NCBI GenBank assembly: GCA_903909215.1
Contig: CAIVUX010000011.1
Coordinates: 1 to 44,895, forward strand
DNA: 44,895 nucleotides
Source of the DNA: an uncultured Ferrovum sp.
GTDB taxonomy: Bacteria > Pseudomonadota > Gammaproteobacteria > Burkholderiales > Ferrovaceae
Reading direction: 5' to 3'
The notes beneath the pieces were generated by a model, which was not told the origin of the DNA, did not search any database, and was given only the letters and a program-made list of their open reading frames with translations. Positions 26,638-36,845 of this stretch are shown in pieces (positions within the stretch are counted from its first letter, which is position 1; each line of letters starts with the position of its first letter). A program made the position numbers and the translations under genes.

Positions 26638-29600
26638 ATGTGGATTGTTAGACTAGCGCTTCACCGCCCCTATACGTTTGTTGTGGCCTCAATTCTCATT
26701 TTATTTTTGGGAATTGTGTCTATACGCAATACCCCCACAGATATTTTTCCCAATATCGACATCCCGGTGGTTAGCGTTATTTGGAATTACAGCGGCCTGC
26801 CCCCCGCTCAAATGGAAAAATACATCACCACCTTTAGCGAATATTCGCTCTCGGCGGGCGTTAATGATGTCCGCGCCTTAGAATCGCAATCGGTCAACGG
26901 CGCGGCAGTGATTAAAATTTATTTCCAACCCAACGTTAAAATTGCCGAAGCGGTGGCGCAGGTGGTGTCCATTTCCCAAACCATCATTCGTCGCATGCCC
27001 CCCGGCACAGTGCCCCCTTTAATTTTGCGCTATGACGCCTCCAGCGTGCCGGTATTGCAGATGTCCCTGGCCAGCAACAAACTCTCTGAATCGCAGCTGT
27101 ATGATTTTGGTATTTATCGTATTCGCTCCGCTTTGGCGCCCGTCAAAGGCGCTCGCTTGGCACTACCCTACGGCGGTAAGCCACGCCAAATTCAAGTGGA
27201 CTTAAACCCTGCTGCCATGATGGCTAAGGGTATTACCGCTAACGACGTCAACAACGCCATTTCCAACCAGAATTTAAGCTTACCCACAGGTACGGCCAAA
27301 GTAGGCGCCACGGACTATATCGTGGGGCTTAACATGAACCCCTCCACCATTGGCGCACTCAACGATGTGCCCATCAAGCAAGTGGCTGGCAATTGGATTT
27401 ATGTGCGCGATGTGGCTCAAGTGCGCGATGGTTTCGGTGTGCAAACCAATGTGGTACGCAGTGATGGGCGGCGCGGCGCCTTGCTCACAGTCCTCAAAAC
27501 GGGCCAAGCTTCTACTTTAGATGTGGTGGCTAGCGTAAAAGATATTCTTCCCAGTTTGCGTGCGCAATACCCGGACATTGAAATTTCTGAGCTCTTTGAT
27601 CAATCCCTATTCGTTAAGGCGGCCATTAAGGGGGTTGTGGTTGAAGGCTGTATCGCAGCCCTCCTTACGGCGGGCATGATCTTGCTGTTTTTGGGTAGCC
27701 TGCGCAGTACCTTTATTGTGGTGGTTTCCATACCGCTTTCCATTTTGTCGTCACTCATTATTCTCAACTTCACGGGTGAAACCTTCAACATCATGACGTT
27801 GGGTGGCCTGGCTCTTGCAGTGGGTATTTTGGTGGACGATGCGACCGTTGAAATTGAAAACATTCACCGCAATGCAAAACTGGGCCTGCCTATTGAGGAA
27901 ACCATTCTGCTGGGCGCGCGACAAATCTTTATACCCACCTTGGTGTCTTCTTTATCCATATGCATTGTATTTGTTTCAGTGCTGTTCTTAAACGGTCCTG
28001 CGCGCTATTTGTTTACGCCCTTGGCGCTGGCCGTGGTCTACGCTATGCTGGCCTCATGGGTACTGTCGCGCACGTTGGTGCCGGTGATGGTGAAATATCT
28101 GCTGCCCAAGGAATTGGATGCGGGCAACACCCATAGTGCATCTGGTTTCCACCAAAAATTTGAAGAGCAATTTGAAAAAATGCGCAGTGCCTATATGGTG
28201 GCACTAAAGGCGTGCCTTTCTCATCGGCGCAATGTATTGGTGACTTCGGGTTTTATTATTCTGGCCACTGTGGCCTTGCTGCCCTTTGTTGGGCGTGATT
28301 TTTTCCCCACCGTGGATGCAGGCCAAATTCGTATGCATGTCACTGCGCCTGCCGGCACACGCTTAGAAGAAACAGAGGTGTTGTACGGCCAAGTGGAAGT
28401 TGCGGTGCGAAAACTCATTCCCGCCACAGACATGGATCTTCTGCTGGACAACATTGGCTTGCCTCAAGCCGTTAACCTGGCCTTCACAGACACCCCCACC
28501 ATCAGTTCCGCTGATGGCGAAATTCTTATTTCTCTTAAACCCGATCACAAGGGCCATACACCCGATTACGTGCGCTTACTGCGCGCCGAGTTGCCAAAGC
28601 AGTTCCCTGGTGTGGGATTCTTCTTTCAGCCCCCTGACATTGTCAGTCAAATTTTAAATTTTGGCCTCCCTGCCCCCATCGATATACAAATTTCGGGTTT
28701 TAATCCCAAGGTACCCGCTATCGCTGAGCAAATTTTAAAACAAGTGGCGGCCATTCCGGGTGCTGCTGATGTGCATCGTCATCAAATTAGCAACGCCCCT
28801 CAACTGCAGGTAACCGTTAACCGCAACCGTGCCGCTGATTTAGGGATGACGCAGCGTGATGTGGCCAACAATGTCCTGATTAACCTAAGCTCCAGTTCGG
28901 TGATTTCCTATAATCTTTGGCCCGACCCTAAGTCCGGCGTGGGTTACCCGATTGCCATTCAAATCCCTCAACGTGATATGGGCTCACTGGATCAGATTAT
29001 GAATATGGCCATGCCCGGTAAAGGAAACGCCGCCTTTGAGCCGTTGAGCAATTTGGCTTCTGTTGAGCGAATGGAAACACCAGCCGTAATTAGCCACTAC
29101 GACGTACAGCCGGTGTTTGATATTTACGCCAACGTCCAAGATCGCGATTTGGGCTCACTCTCGGGCGACATCCAAAAAGTAGTGGATGAATGGACACCAA
29201 AGCTGCCGCCCGGCACTCGTCTCGTGGTGCGCGGCCAAGCGGACAGCATGAATCAAGCATTCTTACGTTTGGGTCTGGGAATCGTATTTGCCGCTTGTTT
29301 GATCTATTTTCTCATGGTGGTAAATTTTCAATCCTGGATGGATCCTTTCATTATTATTACCGCTCTGCCCGGTGCGCTGTGTGGTGTGGTGTGGATCCTC
29401 TTTGCCACAGCCACCACCTTTAGCGTGCCCTCTTTAATGGGCACCATTATGTGTTTGGGTGTGGCTACCGCCAACAGTATTCTGGTGGTGACCTTTGCCA
29501 ATCAATTATTGCACCGCGGTGCCACGCCCCTAGAAGCCGCCCTAGAAGCCGGCTTCACGCGCTTACGTCCGGTGATGATGACGGCAGCGGCCATGTTGAT

Positions 29601-29802
29601 CGGTATGGTCCCCATGGCCCTGGGTTTTGGCGAAGGGGGCGAGCAAAACGCACCTTTGGGTCGTGCTGTGATTGGCGGCTTATTTTTAGCCACCATTTCC
29701 ACTCTGGTATTTGTACCCGTGGTATTTGCCTGGGTAAAAGAAAATATGATTCGCCGTGGTTATCGTTTTGATGCCACAAGCGCCCATGCTGATCCCATCT
29801 AA
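26638..29802 (+). CDS. RND efflux pump, HAE-1/HME-type inner-membrane subunit
   Basis: The 1054-residue protein has the RND layout: helix 1 at the start (TFVVASILILFLGIVSI), a large periplasmic loop, helices 2-6, a second loop and six more helices. The proton-relay pair is present in GILVDDATVEIENIHRN. ATG at 26638 follows the methyltransferase by 55 bases. It is followed 15 bases later by its adaptor gene, the reverse of the usual adaptor-pump order. No outer-membrane factor gene follows, so it must borrow one. Substrates may be drugs or solvents; not decidable. Confidence 0.92.
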   Translation: MWIVRLALHRPYTFVVASILILFLGIVSIRNTPTDIFPNIDIPVVSVIWNYSGLPPAQMEKYITTFSEYSLSAGVNDVRALESQSVNGAAVIKIYFQPNVKIAEAVAQVVSISQTIIRRMPPGTVPPLILRYDASSVPVLQMSLASNKLSESQLYDFGIYRIRSALAPVKGARLALPYGGKPRQIQVDLNPAAMMAKGITANDVNNAISNQNLSLPTGTAKVGATDYIVGLNMNPSTIGALNDVPIKQVAGNWIYVRDVAQVRDGFGVQTNVVRSDGRRGALLTVLKTGQASTLDVVASVKDILPSLRAQYPDIEISELFDQSLFVKAAIKGVVVEGCIAALLTAGMILLFLGSLRSTFIVVVSIPLSILSSLIILNFTGETFNIMTLGGLALAVGILVDDATVEIENIHRNAKLGLPIEETILLGARQIFIPTLVSSLSICIVFVSVLFLNGPARYLFTPLALAVVYAMLASWVLSRTLVPVMVKYLLPKELDAGNTHSASGFHQKFEEQFEKMRSAYMVALKACLSHRRNVLVTSGFIILATVALLPFVGRDFFPTVDAGQIRMHVTAPAGTRLEETEVLYGQVEVAVRKLIPATDMDLLLDNIGLPQAVNLAFTDTPTISSADGEILISLKPDHKGHTPDYVRLLRAELPKQFPGVGFFFQPPDIVSQILNFGLPAPIDIQISGFNPKVPAIAEQILKQVAAIPGAADVHRHQISNAPQLQVTVNRNRAADLGMTQRDVANNVLINLSSSSVISYNLWPDPKSGVGYPIAIQIPQRDMGSLDQIMNMAMPGKGNAAFEPLSNLASVERMETPAVISHYDVQPVFDIYANVQDRDLGSLSGDIQKVVDEWTPKLPPGTRLVVRGQADSMNQAFLRLGLGIVFAACLIYFLMVVNFQSWMDPFIIITALPGALCGVVWILFATATTFSVPSLMGTIMCLGVATANSILVVTFANQLLHRGATPLEAALEAGFTRLRPVMMTAAAMLIGMVPMALGFGEGGEQNAPLGRAVIGGLFLATISTLVFVPVVFAWVKENMIRRGYRFDATSAHADPI

Positions 29803-29817
29803 CATTCGGACCTTTCT

Positions 29818-31002
29818 ATGAACGCATCTTTTTTCAGTTCTTTATTCGAAAAATTAAAACATTTTCTGCGCCGCTTACGTGCAGCGTCGTTGCCAGTGTT
29901 GGTGGTGTCCGGATTTCTGGCCGTACTGCTGATCATCGGTCTGGTGAATCGCTTCGGCATCACCAATAGCGCACCGCGCGCAACGGTGGCCGGCACCCCC
30001 ACTGTCTCGGTGATTAGCGCCACGCGCAGCAAACCCGATGCAGAATTGGTGTTGCCCGGCACCTTGCAACCCATGCGTGAAACCTTGGTTTACGCCCGCG
30101 CCAGTGGTTATGTTAAGCATTGGACGGTGGATATTGGCGCAACGGTTAAGGCCGGCCAAACATTAGCGACCATTGACAGTCCTGAAGTGGACCAGAACTT
30201 GGCACATGCCGAAGCTGCCCTGGCTTCTGCTCGCGCCAATTTGCAAATAGCCACCACTACCCTGAATCGCTCCAAAGAATTATTGCTTAAGAAGTTTGTC
30301 TCTATGCAATTGGTAGATGAGCAAGAGGCGCAGATGCAAGCGCGCGCAGCGGATGTGAAAGCCAATGAATCGGATGTGCGCCGCCTAAAACAAAGTCAGG
30401 CTTTTGAGCAAGTCACTGCCCCTTTTGCCGGAAAAATTACCGTTCGTAATGTGGAGGTGGGTCAACTCATTACCGCCAACAGCACCGACCCCAATGCCTG
30501 GTTATACCGCGTGTCCGCTGTTAATCCTCTGCGCTTATTTATTACGGTGCCGCAAAGCCAAGCGCACGCCATTATTCCTGGCATGGCCGCCAATGTGGTG
30601 TTGAGCGAGTTTCCCGGTCGCACCTTCGCGGCCCATGTGGTGCGCAGCGCCGGAGCGCTCGACCCCAACTCTAAAACCTTACTGACAGAAGTGGATGTAC
30701 CCAATGATCAGAATGAATTGGCCTCAGGAGGCTATGCGGAAGCACACATTATTGTAAAAATGGAACAACCGGCCATTGTATTACCCGCCAACACCATCAT
30801 CGCGCGCGCCAACGGCACGTTCGTTGCTGTAGTGGGCCAAGACAACCGTATTGCTTTAAAGCCTGTAACACTGGGACGTGATTTTGGGCTTTCCGTTGAA
30901 GTACTCACCGGCATTAGCCCGGGCGATCAAGTGGTTACCAATCCATCGGATTCTGTACAGGATAAGGCCTTGGTGACGCCGGTTGTGGCTGGAAAACCTT
31001 AG
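29818..31002 (+). CDS. RND-pump periplasmic adaptor subunit
   Basis: The 394-residue protein has an N-terminal membrane anchor (LPVLVVSGFLAVLLIIGLV), a lipoyl domain (VYARASGYVKHWTVDIGATVKAGQTLATI), a coiled-coil hairpin (about 130-190) and beta-barrel/membrane-proximal domains (ITVRNVEVGQLI, LVTPVVAG). This is the MexA/AcrA-type MFP family. Its stop TAG (31000-31002) overlaps the stop of the convergent HAD gene by two bases, so no intergenic terminator separates them. Confidence 0.92.
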   Translation: MNASFFSSLFEKLKHFLRRLRAASLPVLVVSGFLAVLLIIGLVNRFGITNSAPRATVAGTPTVSVISATRSKPDAELVLPGTLQPMRETLVYARASGYVKHWTVDIGATVKAGQTLATIDSPEVDQNLAHAEAALASARANLQIATTTLNRSKELLLKKFVSMQLVDEQEAQMQARAADVKANESDVRRLKQSQAFEQVTAPFAGKITVRNVEVGQLITANSTDPNAWLYRVSAVNPLRLFITVPQSQAHAIIPGMAANVVLSEFPGRTFAAHVVRSAGALDPNSKTLLTEVDVPNDQNELASGGYAEAHIIVKMEQPAIVLPANTIIARANGTFVAVVGQDNRIALKPVTLGRDFGLSVEVLTGISPGDQVVTNPSDSVQDKALVTPVVAGKP

Positions 31003-31652
31003 GCGTTATGGTGTAACCAGTGCACTAATTGCGGCACCGTGTCCGCGTAATGACGGGCTGGATGCTGAAGTAAAAATTCCCGCTCTTGTGCGCCATAGGT
31101 GACTGCCACCGCATCCACGCGCGCCGCATGGGCCATCATTAAGTCATGGGATGTATCGCCAATCATGAGCGTGCGTTGCGCGCTAACCCCAGCTCGTTCT
31201 ATTAAATACAGCAACATATCAGGGTTGGGCTTGGGATGCCCTTCATCGGCACAACGGGTGGCCACAAAATGTTTTTTGAGGCCTGTGGTAAGCAACGAAC
31301 GATCCAGGCCAACACGAGGTTTTCCAGTGGCCACGGCCAATAAGTGGCCCTGATGATCCAAGTGTTGCAAGAGGGGTTCCATGCCCTCGAAGGGGCGCAA
31401 CTGGTGCTCGCGCGGTAAATAATAATCGCGGTAATGCTGGATCAGGAGCGGAAATCGCTCAGGGGGTAAGTTGGGTACAGCATGCGCCACCGCCGCCACC
31501 AACCCCAAACCAATCACATAACGCGCACGCTCTATGGGTGGGGGCGGCATACCCACCTTCACGGCGGCCACCTGCATAGTCTCGGCAATCAAAGCCGCCG
31601 AGTCCATAACCGTACCATCCCAGTCAAACACAATCAGATCATAGTGGCGCAT
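30999..31652 (-). CDS. HAD-family phosphatase, phosphoglycolate phosphatase-like
   Basis: The 217-residue protein is a HAD hydrolase: FDWDGTVMDSAALI (nucleophile and general-acid Asp), AVATGKPRVGLDRSLL (Thr motif II, Lys motif III) and MIGDTSHDLMMAHAARVDAVAV (motif IV). The cap fits the Gph group. Known relatives dephosphorylate 2-phosphoglycolate or serve similar small-phosphate clean-up. The ATG at 31650-31652 overlaps the rluC end by 14 bases; rluC-HAD pairing is common in betaproteobacteria. Confidence 0.9.
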   Translation of the reverse strand: MRHYDLIVFDWDGTVMDSAALIAETMQVAAVKVGMPPPPIERARYVIGLGLVAAVAHAVPNLPPERFPLLIQHYRDYYLPREHQLRPFEGMEPLLQHLDHQGHLLAVATGKPRVGLDRSLLTTGLKKHFVATRCADEGHPKPNPDMLLYLIERAGVSAQRTLMIGDTSHDLMMAHAARVDAVAVTYGAQEREFLLQHPARHYADTVPQLVHWLHHNA

Positions 31653-32610
31653 GGATCACCGGTGTTAGGTGGGTGAGAAAGCGCGCTAATTCGGGGGGTA
31701 ATGGAACCTCTAAATTAATAGGCGCTTCTGTAATGGGGTGTTTGAAGCGCAAAGAAGTGGCATGCAAGAACATGCGCTTGAGTCCTTGTTTGGCCAATTC
31801 TTTGTTCCAAGGAAAGTCGCCGTACTTGTCATCCCCTGCCACGGGGTAACCCACGTGGGCCAAATGCACACGAATTTGATGGGTACGGCCCGTGAGCAAT
31901 TGGGCCTCTAATAGAGTGGCTTCTTGAAACCGTTCTAATCGTCTAAAAATGGTTTGGGATTCCTGACCGTCTGCTTGTACGCGCACACGCCGCTCACCGG
32001 AGACGGTGTTGTATTTATACAAAGACTCTTTCACAGCCCGCTTCTCGTCGCGAAACAGGCCCTGCGCCAAAACCAGATAGCGCTTATCCATGCCACCCCC
32101 CGCACGCATCATTTCGTGAAGCCCCAGGAGTGTGGCCCGTTTTTTGGCAATCAACAGGACCCCAGAGGTTTCGCGGTCTAAGCGGTGCACCAGCTCCAAA
32201 AACCGGGCTTTGGGCAATTCTTGGCGCAATTGCTCAATCACCCCCATGCGGATGCCGCTGCCCCCATGCACGGCCAATCCGGCGGGTTTATTAAGGGCGA
32301 TGAGGCCCTCGTCCTCATAAATCACCATTTCCATGAGTCGCGGCGCCCCTTTGGGGAGGCTATTGGGGGGTAAAAGAGGGCGCTGCTCCATGCGAACCGG
32401 AGGGATTCGCACCTTATCCCCCTCTTTTAGGCGATAGGTGGCATCCACCCGGCCACTGTTCACCCGCACCTCCCCGCCACGCAAAATACGGTATACGTGG
32501 CTTTTGGGTACCCCTTTCAGGGCACCCAGTAAATAGTTGTCGATACGCTGCCCCGCGGACTCTTCGCCGATTTCTTCCCAGACTACAGATCTTTTGCCTA
32601 ATGGTTGCAT
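31639..32610 (-). CDS. rluC: 23S rRNA pseudouridine synthase RluC
   Basis: The 323-residue protein has an N-terminal S4 RNA-binding domain (QRIDNYLLGALKGVPKSHVYRILRGGEVRVNSGR) and the RluA-type catalytic domain with HRLDRETSGVLL (catalytic Asp), AQLLTGRTHQIRVHLAHVG and a GDDKYGD segment. RluC modifies 23S rRNA at 955, 2504 and 2580 in E. coli. It is divergent from rne, as in E. coli. Confidence 0.93.
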   Translation of the reverse strand: MQPLGKRSVVWEEIGEESAGQRIDNYLLGALKGVPKSHVYRILRGGEVRVNSGRVDATYRLKEGDKVRIPPVRMEQRPLLPPNSLPKGAPRLMEMVIYEDEGLIALNKPAGLAVHGGSGIRMGVIEQLRQELPKARFLELVHRLDRETSGVLLIAKKRATLLGLHEMMRAGGGMDKRYLVLAQGLFRDEKRAVKESLYKYNTVSGERRVRVQADGQESQTIFRRLERFQEATLLEAQLLTGRTHQIRVHLAHVGYPVAGDDKYGDFPWNKELAKQGLKRMFLHATSLRFKHPITEAPINLEVPLPPELARFLTHLTPVIHAPL

Positions 32611-33041
32611 TGTGTTTATACTGTTAAGTTGTTGAGTCTATTAGGGGTCTGCCCAGTTGAGCGACCCAAACGCCGGGTTATTACCAAGACGGCGACCATT
32701 GGCTCAATAGACTTGGTTAGGATAGTGTCCCAGACAAAACGCTGGGGCGGGCGCCATGGAATACATTGCCCCCCAAAACCTTCCAAGATTGGCTTAAATG
32801 TCATAACCGGTTAATTTCGCTCACCAAAAAGTAGCGATGGTAAGTTAGTTGCGCGCTGAAAGCATCTTTTGAATTTTCCGCCTTGCGAATAGCAAGGTGA
32901 TGACGACGAACCGATCGATTGTTAATAGAGAAATTGGCACTTTTAATCACTTGAAGGCCTTGTAACATACACCACCCGCATCATAGATGCGAGCGTGGTT
33001 CGGTTTTGTCCTCCCGAAGCATAAGCGCGCGGGAGTTATAT
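32611..33041 (+). promoter_or_regulatory. rluC/rne intergenic region and long rne leader
   Basis: A 431-base gap separates the divergent rluC and rne genes. It holds no convincing coding frame. In E. coli rne has a 361-base leader through which RNase E controls its own message, and the size here is similar. A stem at the end (33011-33035) covers the ribosome site. Promoters for both genes should lie in here but I could not assign them. Confidence 0.5.
33011..33035 (+). promoter_or_regulatory. Hairpin over the rne ribosome binding site
   Basis: CTCCCG (33011-33016) can pair perfectly with CGGGAG (33030-33035); an inner GC pairing is also possible. The right arm contains the Shine-Dalgarno GGGAG that stands six bases before the ATG at 33042. 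Folding would hide the ribosome site, which suggests translational control. Not seen in any comparison, so it remains a prediction. Confidence 0.45.
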
Positions 33042-35672
33042 ATGAAGCGCATGCTGTTTAACGCAACCCACTCGGAAGAGCTGCGGGTTGCCATCGTCGA
33101 TGGTCAAAAACTCATTGATCTCGATATCGAATACGCCGGTAAGGAACAACGGAAAAGCAATATATACAAGGCGGTTATCACGCGAGTTGAACCATCGCTT
33201 GAAGCCGTGTTTGTGGACTATGGCACAGAACGTCACGGTTTTCTCCCCTTTAAAGAAATTGCCCGAGCCTATCTTGAAAGCGAAGAGGGTGAGTTTTCTC
33301 GCAGTCGTATCGCCGGATTACTAAAAGAAGGCCAAGAACTCATCGTTCAGGTGGACAAAGACGAACGGGGGAACAAGGGCGCCGCCCTCACCTCCTTCAT
33401 CAGCCTGGCCGGTCGCTATTTGGTGTTGATGCCCAACAACCCCCGCGGGGGCGGTGTATCGCGCCGCGTAGAAGGGGACGAGCGCACTGAACTGCGCGAT
33501 GTCTTGGCGCAACTGGACATTCCCTCAGGCATGTCCCTCATTGCCCGTACCGCGGGCATTGGCCGCTCCGTAGAAGAATTGCAGTGGGATTTAAACTACC
33601 TCTTGCAACTGTGGACCGCCATTGAAGCCGCCTCTCATGGCCAAAATGGCCCTTTCCTGATTTATCAAGAAGGCAGCCTGGTGATTCGCGCCATTCGGGA
33701 CCTGTTTCAACCGGATATCGGCGAAATCCTTTTCGACACAGAATCCATCTTTGAACAGGCCAAGCAGTTCATGAGCCATGTCATGCCAGACAATGTGCAT
33801 AAGGTGAAGTTGTACCACGACGACGTCCCGCTCTTCTCACGCTTTCAGATTGAGCACCAAATTGAAACCGCCTATCGCCGTGACGTGACTCTGCCCTCGG
33901 GTGGTGCCATTGTCATTGACCACACCGAAGCTTTGGTGTCGGTGGATGTAAACTCAGCACGCGCCACCCGCGGCGCGGACATTGAGCAAACAGCACTGAA
34001 TACCAATTTGGAAGCCGCTGATGAAATTGCCCGTCAATTGCGCCTGCGCGATTTGGGCGGTTTAATCGTCATCGATTTTATCGATATGGAAAGCCCGCGC
34101 AATCAGCGCGACGTGGAAAACCGTTTGCGCGATGCTCTGCGCTACGATCGGGCCCGCGTGCAGACCGGCAAAATATCACGCTTTGGTCTGCTGGAGTTGT
34201 CACGTCAACGCTTGCAACCCTCTTTGGGCGAAACCAGCCACACCGCTTGTCCACGTTGCCATGGCACGGGTTTTATTCGCGACACCGAATCATCGGCTTT
34301 GCATATTCTGCGTATCTTGCAAGAAGAATCCATGAAAGAAAACACCGCTATTGTGCGCGCACAAGTACCGGTGGATGTGGCCACCTTCTTGCTCAATGAA
34401 AAACGTTCGGATATCTACGCCATTGAGGCACGCCTTAAGGTGCATGTGATGTTAATCCCCAACTCACATCTGGAAACACCCAACTACTCGATATTGCGCA
34501 TTCGTCACGACGAAGCCAATCAATTGGATATGGCAGAAGCCAGCTATCAATTGGTGGAAACGCCAGAAGAAGCCGCCGATGTGAAGAAGGATGAGAAAGA
34601 ACGTCCTTCCAAACCGGTTGCGGCAGTGCGCGGCATTACACCGCTGCAACCAGCGCCCATGCATGTGGAAGCCAAACCCGCTGAAGCGCGTCCAGCTAAT
34701 TCCAAGTCGCTTATGGCCACCATTATGGGTTGGTTTAAATCAGCCCCTGCTGCGCCAGCTCCGGTAGCGCCTAGCACTGCTCGTCGCGAACGCAATGACC
34801 GTGAAGGTCGTGGCGGTAATGATCGCAATCGCGGTCGCGGTCGCGGTGGTCGTGGTGCGCGCAGTGAACGGGGCGAACGCCCCGAGGGCGAGAGTGGCGA
34901 GCGCCCCAATCGCAACGCTGCTCGTCGCAATGAGCCCCGCGAAACCCCCGCAGAGAATACAGAGGTTGCACCGCAGGTTAATGCGGGTCGTCGCCCACAA
35001 CAACCCCGTCCGCCAAAACGTGATGTTGAAGCCGCGCCCGTTGTTGCAATAGCCGATGTGAACGGCAACGTGGCAGCCGACAGCGCTGAGAATGCCCCGC
35101 GCGAAGGCGGAGGTCGCAGTCGTCGCGGTCGTCGCGGTGGTCGTCGTGAGCGCGGTGTGGGTCGCTTTAATGGAGCCATTACTCCAACCTTTGTGCGTGG
35201 TGATGAACCCGCCCTAGAAGTGGCGAGCCCGGCACAGCATGAGTTGGATATTTCAAACGAAGGGTTACAACCTGCAGTTCAGGCAGCAGAACCTGCATGG
35301 ACTCCTACGGCCGCACCAACGCCGGTTGCGGCGGAGCCAATTATTGTTAAACCGATTGTGGTAGAAGCAGTTGTTGCAGAAGCTGTTGTAACGGAGGTCG
35401 TTGCTGCACCACAAGAACCAGCCTATACAGCGCCTATGATAGCCGCAGCGCAGCGCTCCCCAGTGTTTGCACCAGCCACTTCTCTGGCCAGTGCCGCATT
35501 AGAAGTCCCTGCAGAGAGCGGTTTGGTATTGGTGCAAACGCGCAGTGGCGCAGCACCATTGGACACTGAACCCACACCACAGCCTCGACGTCCACGAACC
35601 CGTCGCCCCCGTGAACAAGCCAATACCGAGAACGCACCCTTGGTACAGGTAGAAACACAGACCAACTCTTAA
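33042..35672 (+). CDS. rne: Ribonuclease E
   Basis: ATG at 33042 with GGGAG upstream gives [22 protein letters not shown], the family start, and 876 residues; 12 earlier codons are open but not used. The catalytic half has the S1 domain (about 25-110), the Mg-binding D302 ([13 protein letters not shown]) and D345 (LIVIDFIDM), and the zinc-link C403-C406 (CPRCHG), matching E. coli D303/D346/C404/C407. The second half has a short amphipathic segment [14 protein letters not shown] (membrane tether candidate), an Arg/Gly-rich RNA-binding stretch (about 590-625) and acidic, Pro/Ala-rich linkers. RNase E is the main mRNA decay and rRNA/tRNA processing endonuclease and scaffold of the degradosome. 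The tail is about 185 residues shorter than in E. coli. Confidence 0.97.
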   Translation: MKRMLFNATHSEELRVAIVDGQKLIDLDIEYAGKEQRKSNIYKAVITRVEPSLEAVFVDYGTERHGFLPFKEIARAYLESEEGEFSRSRIAGLLKEGQELIVQVDKDERGNKGAALTSFISLAGRYLVLMPNNPRGGGVSRRVEGDERTELRDVLAQLDIPSGMSLIARTAGIGRSVEELQWDLNYLLQLWTAIEAASHGQNGPFLIYQEGSLVIRAIRDLFQPDIGEILFDTESIFEQAKQFMSHVMPDNVHKVKLYHDDVPLFSRFQIEHQIETAYRRDVTLPSGGAIVIDHTEALVSVDVNSARATRGADIEQTALNTNLEAADEIARQLRLRDLGGLIVIDFIDMESPRNQRDVENRLRDALRYDRARVQTGKISRFGLLELSRQRLQPSLGETSHTACPRCHGTGFIRDTESSALHILRILQEESMKENTAIVRAQVPVDVATFLLNEKRSDIYAIEARLKVHVMLIPNSHLETPNYSILRIRHDEANQLDMAEASYQLVETPEEAADVKKDEKERPSKPVAAVRGITPLQPAPMHVEAKPAEARPANSKSLMATIMGWFKSAPAAPAPVAPSTARRERNDREGRGGNDRNRGRGRGGRGARSERGERPEGESGERPNRNAARRNEPRETPAENTEVAPQVNAGRRPQQPRPPKRDVEAAPVVAIADVNGNVAADSAENAPREGGGRSRRGRRGGRRERGVGRFNGAITPTFVRGDEPALEVASPAQHELDISNEGLQPAVQAAEPAWTPTAAPTPVAAEPIIVKPIVVEAVVAEAVVTEVVAAPQEPAYTAPMIAAAQRSPVFAPATSLASAALEVPAESGLVLVQTRSGAAPLDTEPTPQPRRPRTRRPREQANTENAPLVQVETQTNS

Positions 35673-35686
35673 GGAATGCAAGAAAA

Positions 35687-35720
35687 GGGTCAGACCTTAT
35701 TCGGGGTCTGACTTTTTTTT
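35687..35720. terminator. Palindrome copy 4, bidirectional terminator
   Basis: GTCAGACC (35689-35696) and GGTCTGAC (35705-35712) form an 8-base stem, followed on the plus strand by nine T (35713-35721). On the minus strand a TTTTCTT tract follows. It lies 14 bases past the rne stop, and the T run reaches into the stop codon of the convergent ParBc_2 gene. It is a diverged copy of the GGGGTCAGACCCC repeat family. Confidence 0.85.
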
Positions 35721-36328
35721 TAGCCGGTCCAGCCTGGTAGGTAACGCGCCAAAGGATCGCGCGCTAAGGTGAGTGCTGTGTTGAAATGCTGACGCAAGGT
35801 GCTGTCTGTCACAACCACAGGTAATGCATTGCGGAAGTAATCGCCCCACAAAAATTCAGCAAAGGGAGTGACGTCTTTGGCATAACCGCCGGCTTTGCGC
35901 ACCATGCCAGCCAAGCTGCGATAGGGGTCGTCTTTTAAAGCAGACACCTGAACGGGCAATTGATGAAAACCAATACGTTGTCCTTGGGTATTATAAGGAT
36001 GTACCCATTGATGAAATTCCATCACACGCCAGAAACGCTCCACATCCAACCAAGAGTAATCGGCCAGAAGGGTTAAGAAAACCGACTCCACCCCTTCCTC
36101 ATGCAGCGCCAAGCCCAAGTGATGGTGATCTACAATGTAGTACTGCTGTTCTGGGCCCAAAACTGCCGGGAACCAATGGTTGTTTAACAACTCTGCTCGT
36201 TGCGCAGATTTTAAGCTTTGCCATTCTTGCCGCTTTTCGCTGACTTCCACGTAACCCACGCTGGCCTGCGTAGGCCGCAATGCGTTTAACGCAACGGTGA
36301 GCACATGATGGTGATTGGGTCGCAACAT
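35720..36328 (-). CDS. ParBc_2-family putative nuclease
   Basis: The 202-residue protein carries the start of the ParB-like family PF08857: LRPTQASVGYVEVSEKR (18-33) and a tight YYIVDHHHLGLALHEEGV block with D67 and H68-H70. The rest has no second domain. The family is annotated 'putative ParB-like nuclease', but its activity is largely unproven. The ATG is one base after the stop of the SulA-like gene, so it should be made with the SOS response. No partition or plasmid genes lie nearby, which argues against a segregation role. Confidence 0.7.
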   Translation of the reverse strand: MLRPNHHHVLTVALNALRPTQASVGYVEVSEKRQEWQSLKSAQRAELLNNHWFPAVLGPEQQYYIVDHHHLGLALHEEGVESVFLTLLADYSWLDVERFWRVMEFHQWVHPYNTQGQRIGFHQLPVQVSALKDDPYRSLAGMVRKAGGYAKDVTPFAEFLWGDYFRNALPVVVTDSTLRQHFNTALTLARDPLARYLPGWTG

Positions 36329-36329
36329 A

Positions 36330-36845
36330 TTAGGCCACTTGTTTTAGGTGTGTAAGCTCACTGGCGGTGGAATTGAAATAGAAGCAGGCGGTTTCGCCTT
36401 CCTCGGCAGCCCACTGTAGACGATTTAACTGATCAACGCTCAAGGCCTCGGGCCAAACCAACACGGCACCGCAGTTATGGCTGCGCAAGGCTTGTTCTGT
36501 GGCCCACAGTTTTCCTTCCACCGAACGGGCATTCACCACCAAATAACGGGATAAATTAACACCCGCTTGCAGGAGCCGTGCCGTTGGAACGGCGTAAGGC
36601 GGGGCTACCAAAATAACCCATTTGCGCAGCTGCGTGTTTTTGACCATAAAAGGCAGCAACGCATTTAACTCAGTGCTGTTGCCATGGGACGCAAGCTCAG
36701 TCACACCCAAGGGCCAATGGCGACCGGCCACAGATTCATGCCCTGCAGACTTGCCTTGCCCAATGGGGGTAACCGTGGCGCCATGGGCCTGCGAGAGGGT
36801 TTCTGTACCAAACAAATTCTTTAAACCAGTTAAAAATGAAAACAT
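36330..36845 (-). CDS. sulA: SulA-like cell-division inhibitor
   Basis: From ATG at 36843-36845, with GGAG six bases upstream, the protein has 171 residues; an ATG four codons earlier lacks a ribosome site. The family pattern is seen in ELNALLPFMVKNTQLRKWVILVAPPYAVP, LLQAGVNLSRYLVVNARS, LWATEQALRSHNCGAVLVWP and LNRLQWAAEEGETACFYF. SulA blocks FtsZ polymerisation during DNA damage; the related ImuA works with a damage polymerase. No imuB/dnaE2 is in this operon, and lexA-sulA neighbours are known in Pseudomonas, so SulA is favoured. It lies 59 bases after lexA. Confidence 0.75.
   Translation of the reverse strand: MFSFLTGLKNLFGTETLSQAHGATVTPIGQGKSAGHESVAGRHWPLGVTELASHGNSTELNALLPFMVKNTQLRKWVILVAPPYAVPTARLLQAGVNLSRYLVVNARSVEGKLWATEQALRSHNCGAVLVWPEALSVDQLNRLQWAAEEGETACFYFNSTASELTHLKQVA

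Noticed and set aside
34795-34900. CGTGGT/CGCGGT-rich repeat tract
   Set aside because: It is low-complexity Arg/Gly coding sequence of the RNase E RNA-binding region, not a separate repeat element.
34547-35179. Long open frame of 210 codons on the minus strand
   Set aside because: It is antisense to the Arg/Gly-rich half of rne; its Pro/Arg-rich composition is the mirror of the repeated CGT/GGT codons there, with no ribosome site.
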